Part shown: positions 34,760 to 44,088 of the stretch, piece after piece
Layout of the letters: each line of letters begins with the position of its first letter
How positions within the stretch are numbered: the first letter of the stretch is position 1
From: Leptospiraceae bacterium
Lineage (GTDB): Bacteria > Spirochaetota > Leptospiria > Leptospirales > Leptonemataceae
Length of the DNA: 57,930 nucleotides
NCBI GenBank assembly: GCA_002717505.1
Contig: PBEB01000022.1
Location: 170,725-228,654, forward strand
Direction of reading: 5' to 3'
Program-made: the position numbers and the translations under genes
The notes under the pieces: generated by a model
Database searches by the model: none
What the model was told of the DNA's origin: nothing
What the model saw: only the letters and a program-made list of their open reading frames with translations

Positions 34760-35646
34760 TTCAGCCCGTGTTCGGGCCCTTCTTCTACCTGCGCCACCTC
34801 GGCGGATTTGTAGGTCTGCCGCGCATAGGCGATCTGCTTGTAGAACATGGCCATTGGATCATCTACATATTCCTTTTGAATGGTGTATCTGTCCATTATT
34901 CCCGAAAAATTTGCAGTTAAATCAACGGGGGCCGCATCCACGGTAAGAATCAAGTCATATCCTGCATCCCGGACTCGGGATTCCAGGTAGGGACTGTAAT
35001 AGCCCATGGGGTAAGCGAAAGCCCATATCTTATGACCCGGTAGGTGTTCCTCTAGAATCTCCCTTGAGGTGATGATTTCCTGAGTCACCCTCCGGGCGAA
35101 TTGCTCCTGGTTTTCATGCGGTCTGGGCTCATGAAAGGCTGTATGAGTATGTGAGTGGTTTTGTACATCAAAGCCTTCGGCCAGGAGCCGGTGTAGATCC
35201 TCCCAGGCCATGCCACCGCGGGGATGATTATTGATATCCTTCGTATAAACGAAGAAAGTAGCCGGGTAGTCGTACTCTCGCAATATGGGAGCCGCCACCC
35301 GTGCAATGTTTTCGAAGTCATCGTCGATGGTGATGGCCATGGTGGGCTGCTTCATCAGCTTGTTCTGTCTGGCATGTTCCATCACCTTTTTCAGAGGCCA
35401 TACCCGAATGTTTTCCTTCTTGAGGATGTCCAGATAGTTACGGAATTCCTGAATGCTAACCGAGTAGGGTCCCGCCCCATTTACGTCGTGAAAGCAGAGT
35501 ATTGGAACCAGATGATGGCCGGTCTGTACATTCCGATTGGAGCCGCTCAGGGTTTTCCAGAGCGGGGGCTCTCCGGAGAGCAGAAACCAGCTGCCTATGC
35601 AGACCAGAAATACCGGCAGGGAGATTAGGATTCGTTTCCGCATCAT
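34756..35646 (-). CDS. Membrane-anchored polysaccharide deacetylase family protein
   Basis: 296-residue NodB-fold hydrolase with an N-terminal membrane anchor or signal (residues 4-24). The motif 1 region reads AITIDDDFENIA where TFDDG is usual: the two aspartates are kept, but the Phe and Gly are changed. Motif 2 is NHSHTH, with the zinc-binding H-S-x-x-H, and a later FAYPMGYYS corresponds to motif 3. It would remove N- or O-acetyl groups from a cell-wall or surface glycan. Its stop overlaps the GpsA-PlsB start by 4 bases, linking envelope glycan and lipid metabolism in one transcript. Confidence 0.85.
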   Translation of the reverse strand: MMRKRILISLPVFLVCIGSWFLLSGEPPLWKTLSGSNRNVQTGHHLVPILCFHDVNGAGPYSVSIQEFRNYLDILKKENIRVWPLKKVMEHARQNKLMKQPTMAITIDDDFENIARVAAPILREYDYPATFFVYTKDINNHPRGGMAWEDLHRLLAEGFDVQNHSHTHTAFHEPRPHENQEQFARRVTQEIITSREILEEHLPGHKIWAFAYPMGYYSPYLESRVRDAGYDLILTVDAAPVDLTANFSGIMDRYTIQKEYVDDPMAMFYKQIAYARQTYKSAEVAQVEEGPEHGLK

Positions 35647-35829
35647 GGGAATTATCGGTTCCTGCCCCCGGGGAAATCAAAACGCAATTCTTTTCTTCTT
35701 TCGTTCCGCGGCCGATTCAAAAAAGTGATGTAACATTGGAGAAAGACCGTTTTTCTATAGTAAAGAATTCGTTTCTGCTACTGGCGAAGATGGTCTGAAC
35801 TCTCTGTGCAACCTGTGGCGAGGCCCTTT

Positions 35830-37380
35830 ATGTCGCATAAAATCGAAATCATGGATACCACTCTTCGAGATGGAGAGCAAACGGATGGAGTGTCCTTCTC
35901 TCCGTTTGAAAAGCTGCAGATTGCTCGTTTCCTGCTGGAAAAACTCAATGTTGATCGCATCGAAGTGGCAAGCGCCCGGGTATCAGCCGGGGAACAGGAC
36001 AGTGTTCGGTCCATTTTTGACTGGGCCAAAACCAAAGACCTGGATAAGCGAATTGAAATCCTGGGTTTTGTAGATCACAGGGCCAGCGTGGACTGGATTC
36101 AGCAGGCAGGAGGTTCCGTGATCAACCTTCTGACCAAAGGCTCGAAGAAGCATTGTGAACTTCAACTGGGTAAGACCCTTTCCGAGCATGTGGCAGATAT
36201 TGAACGCACAGTCAGCTATGCGGCCGATCAGGGAGTCACTGTAAACGTCTATCTGGAAGACTGGTCCAATGGGTTTCTCCATTCTCCAGACTATGTGCTG
36301 GAGATGCTTCGGGCATTGCGCACTATGCCCATTCATCGATTCTTGTTTCCCGACACCCTGGGAATCATGTCTCCGGATGAAGTGAAAGCGGGCATCGGTC
36401 ATGCGCTGAATGCGTATCCAGAGCTGGCCATTGATTTTCACGGGCACAATGATTATGGCCTGGCCACTGCAAATTGTCTGGCAGCCGCTCAAAGTGGAGT
36501 AAAAGGTTTGCATGTTGCTGTAAATGGTCTGGGCGAACGAGCCGGGAATTCGCCTCTGGAGGCGGTGGTTACAGCATTGCATGATAAGCTGGGAATGGAA
36601 ACCTCTATTCGAGAGTCAGCCATCACCGATGCTTCCAGACTGGTGGAGACCTTTAGCAGAAAGCGAATTAGCTCAAACCGACCCATTGTAGGTACCGATG
36701 TCTTTACTCAGACAGCAGGTATTCATGCGGACGGAGATAAGAAAAACAATCTGTACGCGAACCCTATACTTCCCGAGCGATTCGGAAGGCAACGAGTCTA
36801 TGCTCTGGGAAAACTGGCAGGTAAAGCCAGTGTAGCGAACAATCTGACTACTCTCGGAATTGAGCTGCCTCCGGAACAAGAGAAGGCCTTGCTGGAAAAA
36901 ATCAAAGAGCTGGGCGAGCGCAAAGAAACCGTAACTGCGGACGATTTGCCATTCTTGATCGAAGACCTGTTTGGCGGACTCCAGACCCGCTTTGTGCGCA
37001 TTACAGATGTTCGCATCATGACCGAGATCCAGCAGTCACCCAGCGCTGAGATCGCTCTGGAGCTGGATGGCAAAGAATACCGCGCATCCTCATCCGGAGA
37101 CGGTGGCTATGATGCATTTATGAAGGCACTGGGAAATATTGCCGAAGAGATTGAGCTGGAACTGCCTGAACTTATGGATTATGAAGTGCGAATCCCTCCC
37201 GGCGGAAAAACAGATGCTCTGGTGGAAACCGTGATTACCTGGAAGAGCAAAGATGGGGCCAGCGCTTTTCGCACGGTGGGCGTAGACAGCGATCAGATGA
37301 TCGCAGCCGTGAAGGCCACCGAGAAGATGCTCAATCGATTGTTTATCGCCAACCCCGCCATGGTCAGTAAGTCCGGCTGA
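35830..37380 (+). CDS. cimA: (R)-citramalate synthase
   Basis: Condenses pyruvate and acetyl-CoA to (R)-citramalate, the first step of the pyruvate route to isoleucine known in Leptospira. 516 residues from the ATG at 35830, the same length as L. interrogans CimA, and very similar throughout. Catalytic DTTLRDGEQ (Arg13, Asp14), LYLEDWSNG-type pyruvate-binding stretch (VYLEDWSNGFLHSPDYV), metal ligands HGHND (His204-Asp208), NGLGERAGNSPLEA, and GTDVFTQTAGIHADGDKKNNLYANP. The C-terminal regulatory domain (about 390-516, ending YEVRIPPGGKTDALVET) is where isoleucine binds in Leptospira. GAGG precedes the ATG; a GTG at 35806 is the alternative. No leuBCD genes adjoin it. Confidence 0.93.
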   Translation: MSHKIEIMDTTLRDGEQTDGVSFSPFEKLQIARFLLEKLNVDRIEVASARVSAGEQDSVRSIFDWAKTKDLDKRIEILGFVDHRASVDWIQQAGGSVINLLTKGSKKHCELQLGKTLSEHVADIERTVSYAADQGVTVNVYLEDWSNGFLHSPDYVLEMLRALRTMPIHRFLFPDTLGIMSPDEVKAGIGHALNAYPELAIDFHGHNDYGLATANCLAAAQSGVKGLHVAVNGLGERAGNSPLEAVVTALHDKLGMETSIRESAITDASRLVETFSRKRISSNRPIVGTDVFTQTAGIHADGDKKNNLYANPILPERFGRQRVYALGKLAGKASVANNLTTLGIELPPEQEKALLEKIKELGERKETVTADDLPFLIEDLFGGLQTRFVRITDVRIMTEIQQSPSAEIALELDGKEYRASSSGDGGYDAFMKALGNIAEEIELELPELMDYEVRIPPGGKTDALVETVITWKSKDGASAFRTVGVDSDQMIAAVKATEKMLNRLFIANPAMVSKSG

Positions 37381-37440
37381 TCGGATTTCTCTTGCCTTAC
37401 AGCGGATGGGCTATTCCCTGCGGGGACTCCAGGGAGCCCA

Positions 37441-40400
37441 ATGGATAGTCAGGAACCAGAAATTCAGCCAGTGCAGCGAATACTGGCGGATGCTTCGCCT
37501 TCGACTCAAGGAAAAGCCCGAGAAATCCTTGCCCGGGGCCTTATTGGCATTACGGAAAGAATTCAAACCACATGGATGGGCTATGCTCAGGAAGATCAGA
37601 TCTATGCGCTTTCGTTGGATTTGAGCACAGGGCACAGTAGCTGCGGATGTGCCGGACCGCATCCCTGCGTTCATATTGCGGCTTTCGCCATGTTGCTGGT
37701 TAAGACGGGCTCCTCCCGAAAGCCTGGAAAGCCAGCCGGCGGTATTCGCACAGGATCGGAAGAGCTCCGAAAATCGCCAGAGACAGCAAGATCCAGCATT
37801 CCAGCCAGGACGGAAAGAGTTGCAAGACTAGAAAGATCAACGGAAACGCGAGATGAGAGCAGTAGGTCTTCTTCGAGTTCGAGTTCGAGTTCGAGTTCGC
37901 GAAGGCAGTCCAATACTCCAGCAAATCGCCAAAAGGCTTCTACACGTTCCGGAACGGTCGAGGCGAATAAAAAGAGTTTGCCCCTTTCCTTTCGCCTGAA
38001 CGAGCAGACTGAGAAGCTCAAACTGTCTTCCAGTCTGGCTGTTTCGCATGCTACTTTAGAAGAGCGACTGATTCCGGAACATCGAACAATCTGGAAGCAG
38101 ATTCAGAAACACTACGCATTCCCGTACGAGATACCGCTGAGAGAAGCTCAGAACTGGCATCCCACGGAGCCAGTGGAGATTCTGGATTTGAATCATCGCA
38201 GGCTAGAGTTTCAGGGCACGCTGCAGGCTAAACCTGTGCTTCGCGGATTCAGCAACCGTAAGGACCCCAGGAGAGTTCTGGTTCCCTGCGTTATTGCAGG
38301 CGATGAAGAGCGATGGCTAAAACCCGGGCAGAATTCTCTCATTGAAGCCGGCGGCTCCAGCAGGAGCAGGAAATTCTGGCTCCTTGACTACAGTGGTATT
38401 GAATCTGGAATAGAATCTAGATTACACTCTGTTCTGTCTCCCGGCCAAATAATAGCATCTCTCGATAGTCTTCGCAGCGCCGGTGTGCAGGGCCTGGAAC
38501 TCTTTTCTCAATGCTGTGAGTATGGCCCTGCGCTGCGCATATCTCTGGATTATAGCATAGACACGGACCTCTGGTTGCATGGTTCCCTGGACATGGTCTA
38601 TGCCGGCCAAAATAGGGATCTTCGCCCGGACTATCTAGAAGAACAGCCGGATGCCCGGGTGCAAAGGCCAGTTTATCGTACGGATGCAAAATTCGGCTCA
38701 ATTCCCCTGGATGCCGAGTTCTTCAAGGACCTTGCAGATGATCCTCGGCCAGCTCATCATGTCATTGGCGAAGAGGGTCGACTGGTATGGAGAAATCCAG
38801 AATTGGAGTTTTCCAGGTTTGGCGAGCTCCAGGATCGCTACTCAATACTTCAAAACGACTCTCTTGCTCAGGATGGCACCTTCTGGTTGAGCGGAGAGGA
38901 CTTGCATCGGTTCTTTGTTCTGGATCTACCATCGCTCATTGAGTCCGGTGTCATGATAGATTTTGATCGGGAGCTGCCCCGGCTGTTCCGGGCAGCCACC
39001 AAAGTGAAGTTCGATATCGAAAAGCCTTCCGGTATTGATTGGTTCTCGGGCTCTATTGACTTACCCGGTCTTAGTCGCCAGGAGCAGGATCGAATCTTTA
39101 AAGCTTACCGAGAAGGCAGGTCCTATGCGAAAATCAAAAACGATTGGATGTACATTCCCGACACCGGACTACCCGAGCTTCTGGAAATGCTACTGGATCT
39201 GGGGTTGAAGATTGATTCTCAGGGAAAAGTGGATATTCGCAGAACGCAATGGATGGCACTGGAAAGCGAACTGGGTGAACAACTCCAGACTCATTCGAGA
39301 AAGCATCGCGCCAGAGCTCTAAAGGAGCGAAAATTCAAGAAAAGCAGATCTTCGGGCTTCACCGGCAAACTGAGGCCCTACCAGAAGGAAGGATTTGAAT
39401 TCCTTTCACGATTGTATGGTCTTGGAGTGGGAGGTCTTCTGGCTGATGAGATGGGCCTGGGAAAGACGGTCCAGGCCCTGGCATTCTTGCAGCGCCTTTT
39501 TGATTCCGGCGAGCCAGGATTGCTGCTTGTTGTATGTCCTGTTTCTGCCCTCTCTGTCTGGGCCCAGGAAGCCCAACGATTCACACCGACATTACCCGTG
39601 CAAATATGGCACGGTCCCGGCCGAAAAAAGATCCCTTTTCCGGACTCTGGCATCCTGCTCACTACATACAATACCCTGAGCAAAGACCTTTTGGAGCTAA
39701 AAAAGCAAAGCTATGCTGCGGCCATTGTAGATGAGGCACAAAACCTTCGTAACAGCCAGACTGATATTTCCCGGTCTATTCGACGTCTGGACATTCGAAG
39801 CGTCTTCTGTCTTACTGGCACGCCCATGGAAAATCATCTATCTGATTACTGGTCATTGATGGATCTTTCCGTTCCTGGACTCCTGGGAACTCGACAATCG
39901 TTTCGACGAAGGTTTGATGCGAATCCTGACCGGGTCGCCTATTTGCGAAGACTCACCGCTCCTTTTATGTTGCGACGTACCAAAGAGGCAGTATTAAAGG
40001 AACTGCCCGGGAAAACAGAAATACAGTCCTTTTTGCCTATGGAGCGAAAACAGGCCACTATCTATGAATCTGTGCGAGAAGAAGCCATGGATCATCTACA
40101 GGAAGCAGGCAGTCAGTACCTTATGACCATGCTTCCCTATCTAATGAGACTGCGTCGAATTGCCTGTCATCCGGAGATCGAGGGCACTGCCGATCCAATG
40201 GAGTCCGGTAAGTTTCAATACCTGAAAGACCTGCTGCTGGAAATGGCCGAATGCGATTCAGCGGCTCTCATCTTCAGCCAATTTACGGATGTCCTGGATA
40301 TTGCTGCCATACTATTGGACAATTTGAAACTTCCTTACTTTCGCATCGATGGCAGCACAGGGCGATCCAGCCGGGACAAACAGGTTCTGGGATTTCAAAA

Positions 40401-40716
40401 CGGCGAGCGTTCTTTTTTTCTGATCAGCCTGAAAGCCGGAGGCACGGCATTGACCCTGCACCGAGCGGATCGAGTGATTCATCTGGACCCCTGGTGGAAT
40501 CCCGCTGCTGAAAGCCAGGCAACGGATCGCGCACATCGCATCGGACAAAAGAAGCATCTATTTGTGTATAAGCTCTATTCCAGAGATACGATAGAAGAAA
40601 GAGTCCTGGAACTACAGAGCAAAAAGAAGGTACTCTTTAATAGTCTGTTTTCGGGCAATAGTGGTGGCAGTTTGAAGATTAGCCGGAGTGAGTTACTGAA
40701 AATCCTTGGATCATAA
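37441..40716 (+). CDS. SWIM zinc-finger SNF2-family helicase
   Basis: 1091-residue DNA-dependent ATPase. N-terminal SWIM finger with Cys68-x-Cys70 and Cys76-x-His78 (SCGCAGPHPCVH). A Ser/Arg-rich disordered linker (about 95-185) includes a run of serines encoded by a hexamer repeat. A middle bacterial SNF2-associated region follows, then the SNF2 motor: motif I LLADEMGLGKTVQAL, motif II VDEAQNLRN, TGTPMENHLSDYWSLMDL, and the C-terminal helicase lobe with LIFSQFTDVLD, SLKAGGTALTLHRADRVIHLDPWWNPAAESQATDRAHRIGQ. Such proteins remodel protein-DNA or RNA polymerase complexes; a specific role is not known. GGGAG precedes the ATG. Confidence 0.92.
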   Translation: MDSQEPEIQPVQRILADASPSTQGKAREILARGLIGITERIQTTWMGYAQEDQIYALSLDLSTGHSSCGCAGPHPCVHIAAFAMLLVKTGSSRKPGKPAGGIRTGSEELRKSPETARSSIPARTERVARLERSTETRDESSRSSSSSSSSSSSRRQSNTPANRQKASTRSGTVEANKKSLPLSFRLNEQTEKLKLSSSLAVSHATLEERLIPEHRTIWKQIQKHYAFPYEIPLREAQNWHPTEPVEILDLNHRRLEFQGTLQAKPVLRGFSNRKDPRRVLVPCVIAGDEERWLKPGQNSLIEAGGSSRSRKFWLLDYSGIESGIESRLHSVLSPGQIIASLDSLRSAGVQGLELFSQCCEYGPALRISLDYSIDTDLWLHGSLDMVYAGQNRDLRPDYLEEQPDARVQRPVYRTDAKFGSIPLDAEFFKDLADDPRPAHHVIGEEGRLVWRNPELEFSRFGELQDRYSILQNDSLAQDGTFWLSGEDLHRFFVLDLPSLIESGVMIDFDRELPRLFRAATKVKFDIEKPSGIDWFSGSIDLPGLSRQEQDRIFKAYREGRSYAKIKNDWMYIPDTGLPELLEMLLDLGLKIDSQGKVDIRRTQWMALESELGEQLQTHSRKHRARALKERKFKKSRSSGFTGKLRPYQKEGFEFLSRLYGLGVGGLLADEMGLGKTVQALAFLQRLFDSGEPGLLLVVCPVSALSVWAQEAQRFTPTLPVQIWHGPGRKKIPFPDSGILLTTYNTLSKDLLELKKQSYAAAIVDEAQNLRNSQTDISRSIRRLDIRSVFCLTGTPMENHLSDYWSLMDLSVPGLLGTRQSFRRRFDANPDRVAYLRRLTAPFMLRRTKEAVLKELPGKTEIQSFLPMERKQATIYESVREEAMDHLQEAGSQYLMTMLPYLMRLRRIACHPEIEGTADPMESGKFQYLKDLLLEMAECDSAALIFSQFTDVLDIAAILLDNLKLPYFRIDGSTGRSSRDKQVLGFQNGERSFFLISLKAGGTALTLHRADRVIHLDPWWNPAAESQATDRAHRIGQKKHLFVYKLYSRDTIEERVLELQSKKKVLFNSLFSGNSGGSLKISRSELLKILGS
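37872..37899 (+). repeat. In-frame hexanucleotide repeat (TTCGAG)
   Basis: Four full TTCGAG units plus TTCG, within the SNF2 gene, encoding Ser-Ser dipeptides in the linker. Because the unit is 6 bases, slippage would change linker length without breaking the frame. Confidence 0.8.
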
Positions 40717-40786
40717 TAGGAATTTATAATTTTCCTTGTGTCCGGGGAGTCATCTGTTTTATTCGAAAGTCGCTGGAAGCAATCCT

Positions 40787-41497
40787 ATGACTGATTTTCA
40801 TCGAATCAAGAGAAGTGTGCTGCTTTCGCTCTTGTTTACTCTCGCATCTTCCTGTATCGCCCACCCGTTGGTTCAGTCTGGACTGGAATCGGGAGAAGAG
40901 AATAATCTCCTGGGATTATTGCTTCTCGGAGGCCCGTCCCTGCTTTCCGATGCTGATCCAGGCTTTCGCAGGATGTTCGTTACGGCAGGCACAACCACCG
41001 GTGAAATGAATATTCTTGGGCCAGGCACACCGATTGAAAATGCCGATGCCTTTTGCAATCTGGATAGCAATAACCCCGATCCGGGCTCGCTGTTTAAAGC
41101 GATGCTACATGTTGGTGCGAGCTCGGGAAGAAGAGGTCCTTGTAGCACCCCGAATTGTAGCGGCGGTGCGAGCGAGCACGTTGACTGGGTAATGACTCCG
41201 GATACGGAATACAGGCGTAGCGACGGTACAACGATCATCGGTAAAACGAATCTGAATGCGGGAATTTTTCCTGTAGATTCGACAGGCCTCGCAATTTCCT
41301 TTTCTGGTTCGAGCGGCGATTACTGGTCGGGCATGAATTCCAATTGGACTCTGGCCATTTTCAACTGTGGTCTCTGGATCCAGGGATCCGGGTCAGATGG
41401 AATCTTCGGAGATCCTACCGCCACGAACACTGATGCAATCGCTGTTGGGTTCAACGATTGCGGTGGGCCTTTGCACCTTCTTTGTGTTGAACAATAG
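40787..41497 (+). CDS. DUF1554 family lipoprotein
   Basis: 236 residues with a signal peptide and lipobox TLASSC (Cys23). The rest matches the DUF1554 pattern known from Leptospira: RRMFVTAGTTTGEMN, ADAFCNLDSNNP, SLFKAMLHVGASSGRR, EYRRSDGTTIIGKTN, DYWSGMNSNWTLA and paired cysteines near the end, which suggest a lectin-like C-type fold with disulfides. Probably surface or periplasmic and lipid-anchored. The start at 40787 is preferred because the signal peptide begins there; 40736 is also in frame. Function unknown. Confidence 0.85.
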   Translation: MTDFHRIKRSVLLSLLFTLASSCIAHPLVQSGLESGEENNLLGLLLLGGPSLLSDADPGFRRMFVTAGTTTGEMNILGPGTPIENADAFCNLDSNNPDPGSLFKAMLHVGASSGRRGPCSTPNCSGGASEHVDWVMTPDTEYRRSDGTTIIGKTNLNAGIFPVDSTGLAISFSGSSGDYWSGMNSNWTLAIFNCGLWIQGSGSDGIFGDPTATNTDAIAVGFNDCGGPLHLLCVEQ

Positions 41498-41744
41498 TCC
41501 ATGCTCTGGAGCTACTACAGGGTCCTGATTTCGCAACGATCTGATATGGTGATTTCACCGGGAACTTGCCAACCAGCATACTCGGAAGACATCGTCTGGC
41601 GGCCAGAATTCTCAAAAGAGTTTTCAGGACTGCCAGCCCCTGGCCAGTAGTCAGGTAGATAGCCGTGATGTAATTGTCCGGGGATTCATTGAATCAGCAG
41701 CCATGTCCCGAGATTGAATTCAAGACAGCTATTCAGCGGGCAAA

Positions 41745-41776
41745 GCCTCCGACAGCAAATCGGGCAAGCCGGAGGC
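41745..41776 (-). terminator. Possible terminator hairpin
   Basis: GCCTCCG and CGGAGGC form a 7-bp stem around an 18-base loop, just downstream of the stop of the minus-strand secreted protein gene, followed by only TTT. Weak candidate. Confidence 0.35.
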
Positions 41777-41787
41777 TACTCTGAGTA

Positions 41788-42237
41788 TCAGTTATCGCAT
41801 TGAATCTCGTCCACTACAAAGTTCCCCTTTGTTCCTTTACCTTGCTCACCCCATGTGCCTTTGAAACCAGCCATGGTATCGAGAGGAACTTCCCATTCAA
41901 TTTCGCCAGTGTATTGATAGTGACGACCTTGAAGCTGGCCGGACTGATAAGATTGATTTACCGTACATTGACCTTCGGCACAACTTCCTTCCAGAGAGTA
42001 GGTGCCATAGGAATCCTTACCGGATCCTTTAAGTTCAATGGCCCACAACCCGCAGCATACATCGTGCTCGGACAGATTCCAGTTGATAGGTCCGCCACCT
42101 TGCGAAGCATCGGTATAAGTCCAGTGCCCATTATAGGTGCATCGCACGGCAGTGTCTCCGGGCATCTCAGCCTGAACCACAAATGGAAGTAAGGCTGCTG
42201 CCATCAAAGCTGCAGCGATAGCTATACTTTTTTTCAT
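41788..42237 (-). CDS. Small secreted protein of unknown function
   Basis: 149 residues with a clear Sec signal peptide (KKSIAIAAALMAAALLPFVVQA, cleavage near residue 23). The mature part has six cysteines (RCTYNG, VCCGLW, SCAEGQC, IQCDN), is rich in Gly and aromatics, and is beta-strand-like (YQYTGEIEWEVPL). I do not recognise a family. Likely a periplasmic or extracellular disulfide-stabilised protein. It starts about 60 bases after the antiporter stop on the same strand, so it may share its transcript. Start chosen at 42237 because the signal peptide begins there; an ATG at 42264 is in frame. Confidence 0.7.
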   Translation of the reverse strand: MKKSIAIAAALMAAALLPFVVQAEMPGDTAVRCTYNGHWTYTDASQGGGPINWNLSEHDVCCGLWAIELKGSGKDSYGTYSLEGSCAEGQCTVNQSYQSGQLQGRHYQYTGEIEWEVPLDTMAGFKGTWGEQGKGTKGNFVVDEIQCDN

Positions 42238-42297
42238 AGTATGTTGGACTATACTACGAATCAATCAGGTCGAGTTTTTTTCTATACCGCCGGTCCA

Positions 42298-44088
42298 TCA
42301 ATCATGAAGAGCTACCAGGAGATCCCCTTCATCGGCCTGGGCCTGAATCTCGGCCGTATAGATGCTCAGTTTCTTGCTGTCTCGATCGATTAAGAATAGC
42401 GGTGTCAGGCCTTCGGTTTTCTTGATGTCCGCAGGCTTGATGTCTGTTCCCACAATCAGTTTTCGAATGTCTGCACCTTCAGCAAAGCGTCGTGAAAATG
42501 CGGAAAAGGTCAGTGCATGGTCAAACAGACATCGGCCTCGCAGTTCTCGGGGAACCTGGTTTTTGTCTTTCGTTACTCCCTGGTCGCTGTAGGGCGATAT
42601 CTGATAGACTTCGCTGCGGCCGAACAATTCGGTGAAGCGAAGGGCAGCCAGGGAGTTCACTTCATCGTTCGAAGTAAGCGCTACCACTCTTCCGGTAGTG
42701 GACAGATCCAGTTGCTCCTGGATGCTTTCGTCCAGGATATTTCCCTGAATCGCAGGTAGATCCAGCATGCGACAGGCTGTAACATGATATGGATTCGTAT
42801 CGATCATCTGTACCCGGATCTTATTGTCCTGTAAAATCTTTCCAAGGACTCGTGCCCAGTAATGTCCACCAACGATGATTACACCTTGCGGATCCTGATC
42901 GCCGGCCACGCCCAGCAATCGACCGAGAAATCCCGCGCTAATGCCATAGAGTCCTACGGTACCCACAATCACAGCGAACATCACAGGCACCATTTCGCTG
43001 GCCTGTTCGATGTTGTTTTGTTCTAGCTGAATAGCAAAAATGGAAGTTACTGCGGCGGCCACAATTCCCCGTGGGGCCATCCATGAAAGGAAGAGTTTGT
43101 CTTTCCATTTTAAGGTGGTTCCAATCGTGGAAAGAAATACGGTTACAGGACGTACGACCAGAATTAGCACTGCAAGAAAGAGCAGAGCCGATACATTGAT
43201 TAGTTTGAGATCATCGACGGTTATCCGAGCAGCAAGCAAAATGAACAGGCTTGAAATCAAAACTACACGAAGAATTTCTTTGAATTCAATAATATGTCGG
43301 ATGGGTACGCTTTTCTGATTCGCCAGAGCGGCCCCCATAACAGTCACAGCCAGAAGTCCGGACTCCTCCTGAATATGATTGGAGATCGCATAGACCGTGA
43401 ACACCATCATCAACGAAGAAGGATTATGTAGAAAGTCTGGTATCCAGTACCTACGAAAGAAAAGGACCAGTATTCGCGCTGCAATGTAGCCCAGGCCACC
43501 ACCCACAAAAATGGTAGTCAGGATTCCGAGGATGGCTACTTGAATTGGATCGCCTTTATCGCTTACCAGCAAAGCTTCGAACACAAGTACGGCCAGTAAA
43601 GCGCCAATGGGGTCGACCACGATCCCTTCCCATTTCAGAATGCTGCTTAACTGCGGGGAGGGTCGGATGAAACGTAGTAGTGGAACGATTACAGTAGGAC
43701 CGGTTACCGTGAGTATTGCACCAAAAAGGGCGCTTAATCGCCAGTCCCAACCAAGGAGCCAATAGGCGAGCAGAGAGGATGCTACCCAGGTTATGAATAC
43801 TCCGATGGTAAGCAGGTTTCGCACCGGTTTACCGACATGAGAAAGCTCGGATCTCTTTAAACTCAGCCCCCCTTCATATAGGATTAAGGCTGTACTCATA
43901 GACACGAAGGGAAATAGAACATCTCCTAAGAGTGCATCCGGGTTCAGCCAGCCGGCTAGCGGGCCCGCTGCGAATCCTGTCAAGAGCAGAATTAAGATGG
44001 ATGGCATCTTCAGTCGCCAGGCGATCCACTGCGCGACGGTGCCCAGCAGGATGACGGCGGCAAGGCCTATAATTATGGTTTCATTCAT
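42298..44088 (-). CDS. CPA-family cation:proton antiporter with TrkA-N (RCK) domain
   Basis: 596-residue inner-membrane Na+(K+)/H+ antiporter. Residues 1-390 are membrane helices with the CPA motifs ILTVTGPTVIVPLLRF and LKWEGIVVDPIGALLAVLVFE. Residues about 400-500 are a cytosolic NAD-binding TrkA-N domain (VIIVGGHYWARVLGKILQDN, MIDTNPYHVTACRMLD), and the remainder is a TrkA-C-like tail. It would regulate pH or cation content, gated by nucleotide binding. Its start overlaps the stop of the upstream ATPase gene as ATGA, so the two are translated together. Confidence 0.9.
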   Translation of the reverse strand: MNETIIIGLAAVILLGTVAQWIAWRLKMPSILILLLTGFAAGPLAGWLNPDALLGDVLFPFVSMSTALILYEGGLSLKRSELSHVGKPVRNLLTIGVFITWVASSLLAYWLLGWDWRLSALFGAILTVTGPTVIVPLLRFIRPSPQLSSILKWEGIVVDPIGALLAVLVFEALLVSDKGDPIQVAILGILTTIFVGGGLGYIAARILVLFFRRYWIPDFLHNPSSLMMVFTVYAISNHIQEESGLLAVTVMGAALANQKSVPIRHIIEFKEILRVVLISSLFILLAARITVDDLKLINVSALLFLAVLILVVRPVTVFLSTIGTTLKWKDKLFLSWMAPRGIVAAAVTSIFAIQLEQNNIEQASEMVPVMFAVIVGTVGLYGISAGFLGRLLGVAGDQDPQGVIIVGGHYWARVLGKILQDNKIRVQMIDTNPYHVTACRMLDLPAIQGNILDESIQEQLDLSTTGRVVALTSNDEVNSLAALRFTELFGRSEVYQISPYSDQGVTKDKNQVPRELRGRCLFDHALTFSAFSRRFAEGADIRKLIVGTDIKPADIKKTEGLTPLFLIDRDSKKLSIYTAEIQAQADEGDLLVALHD

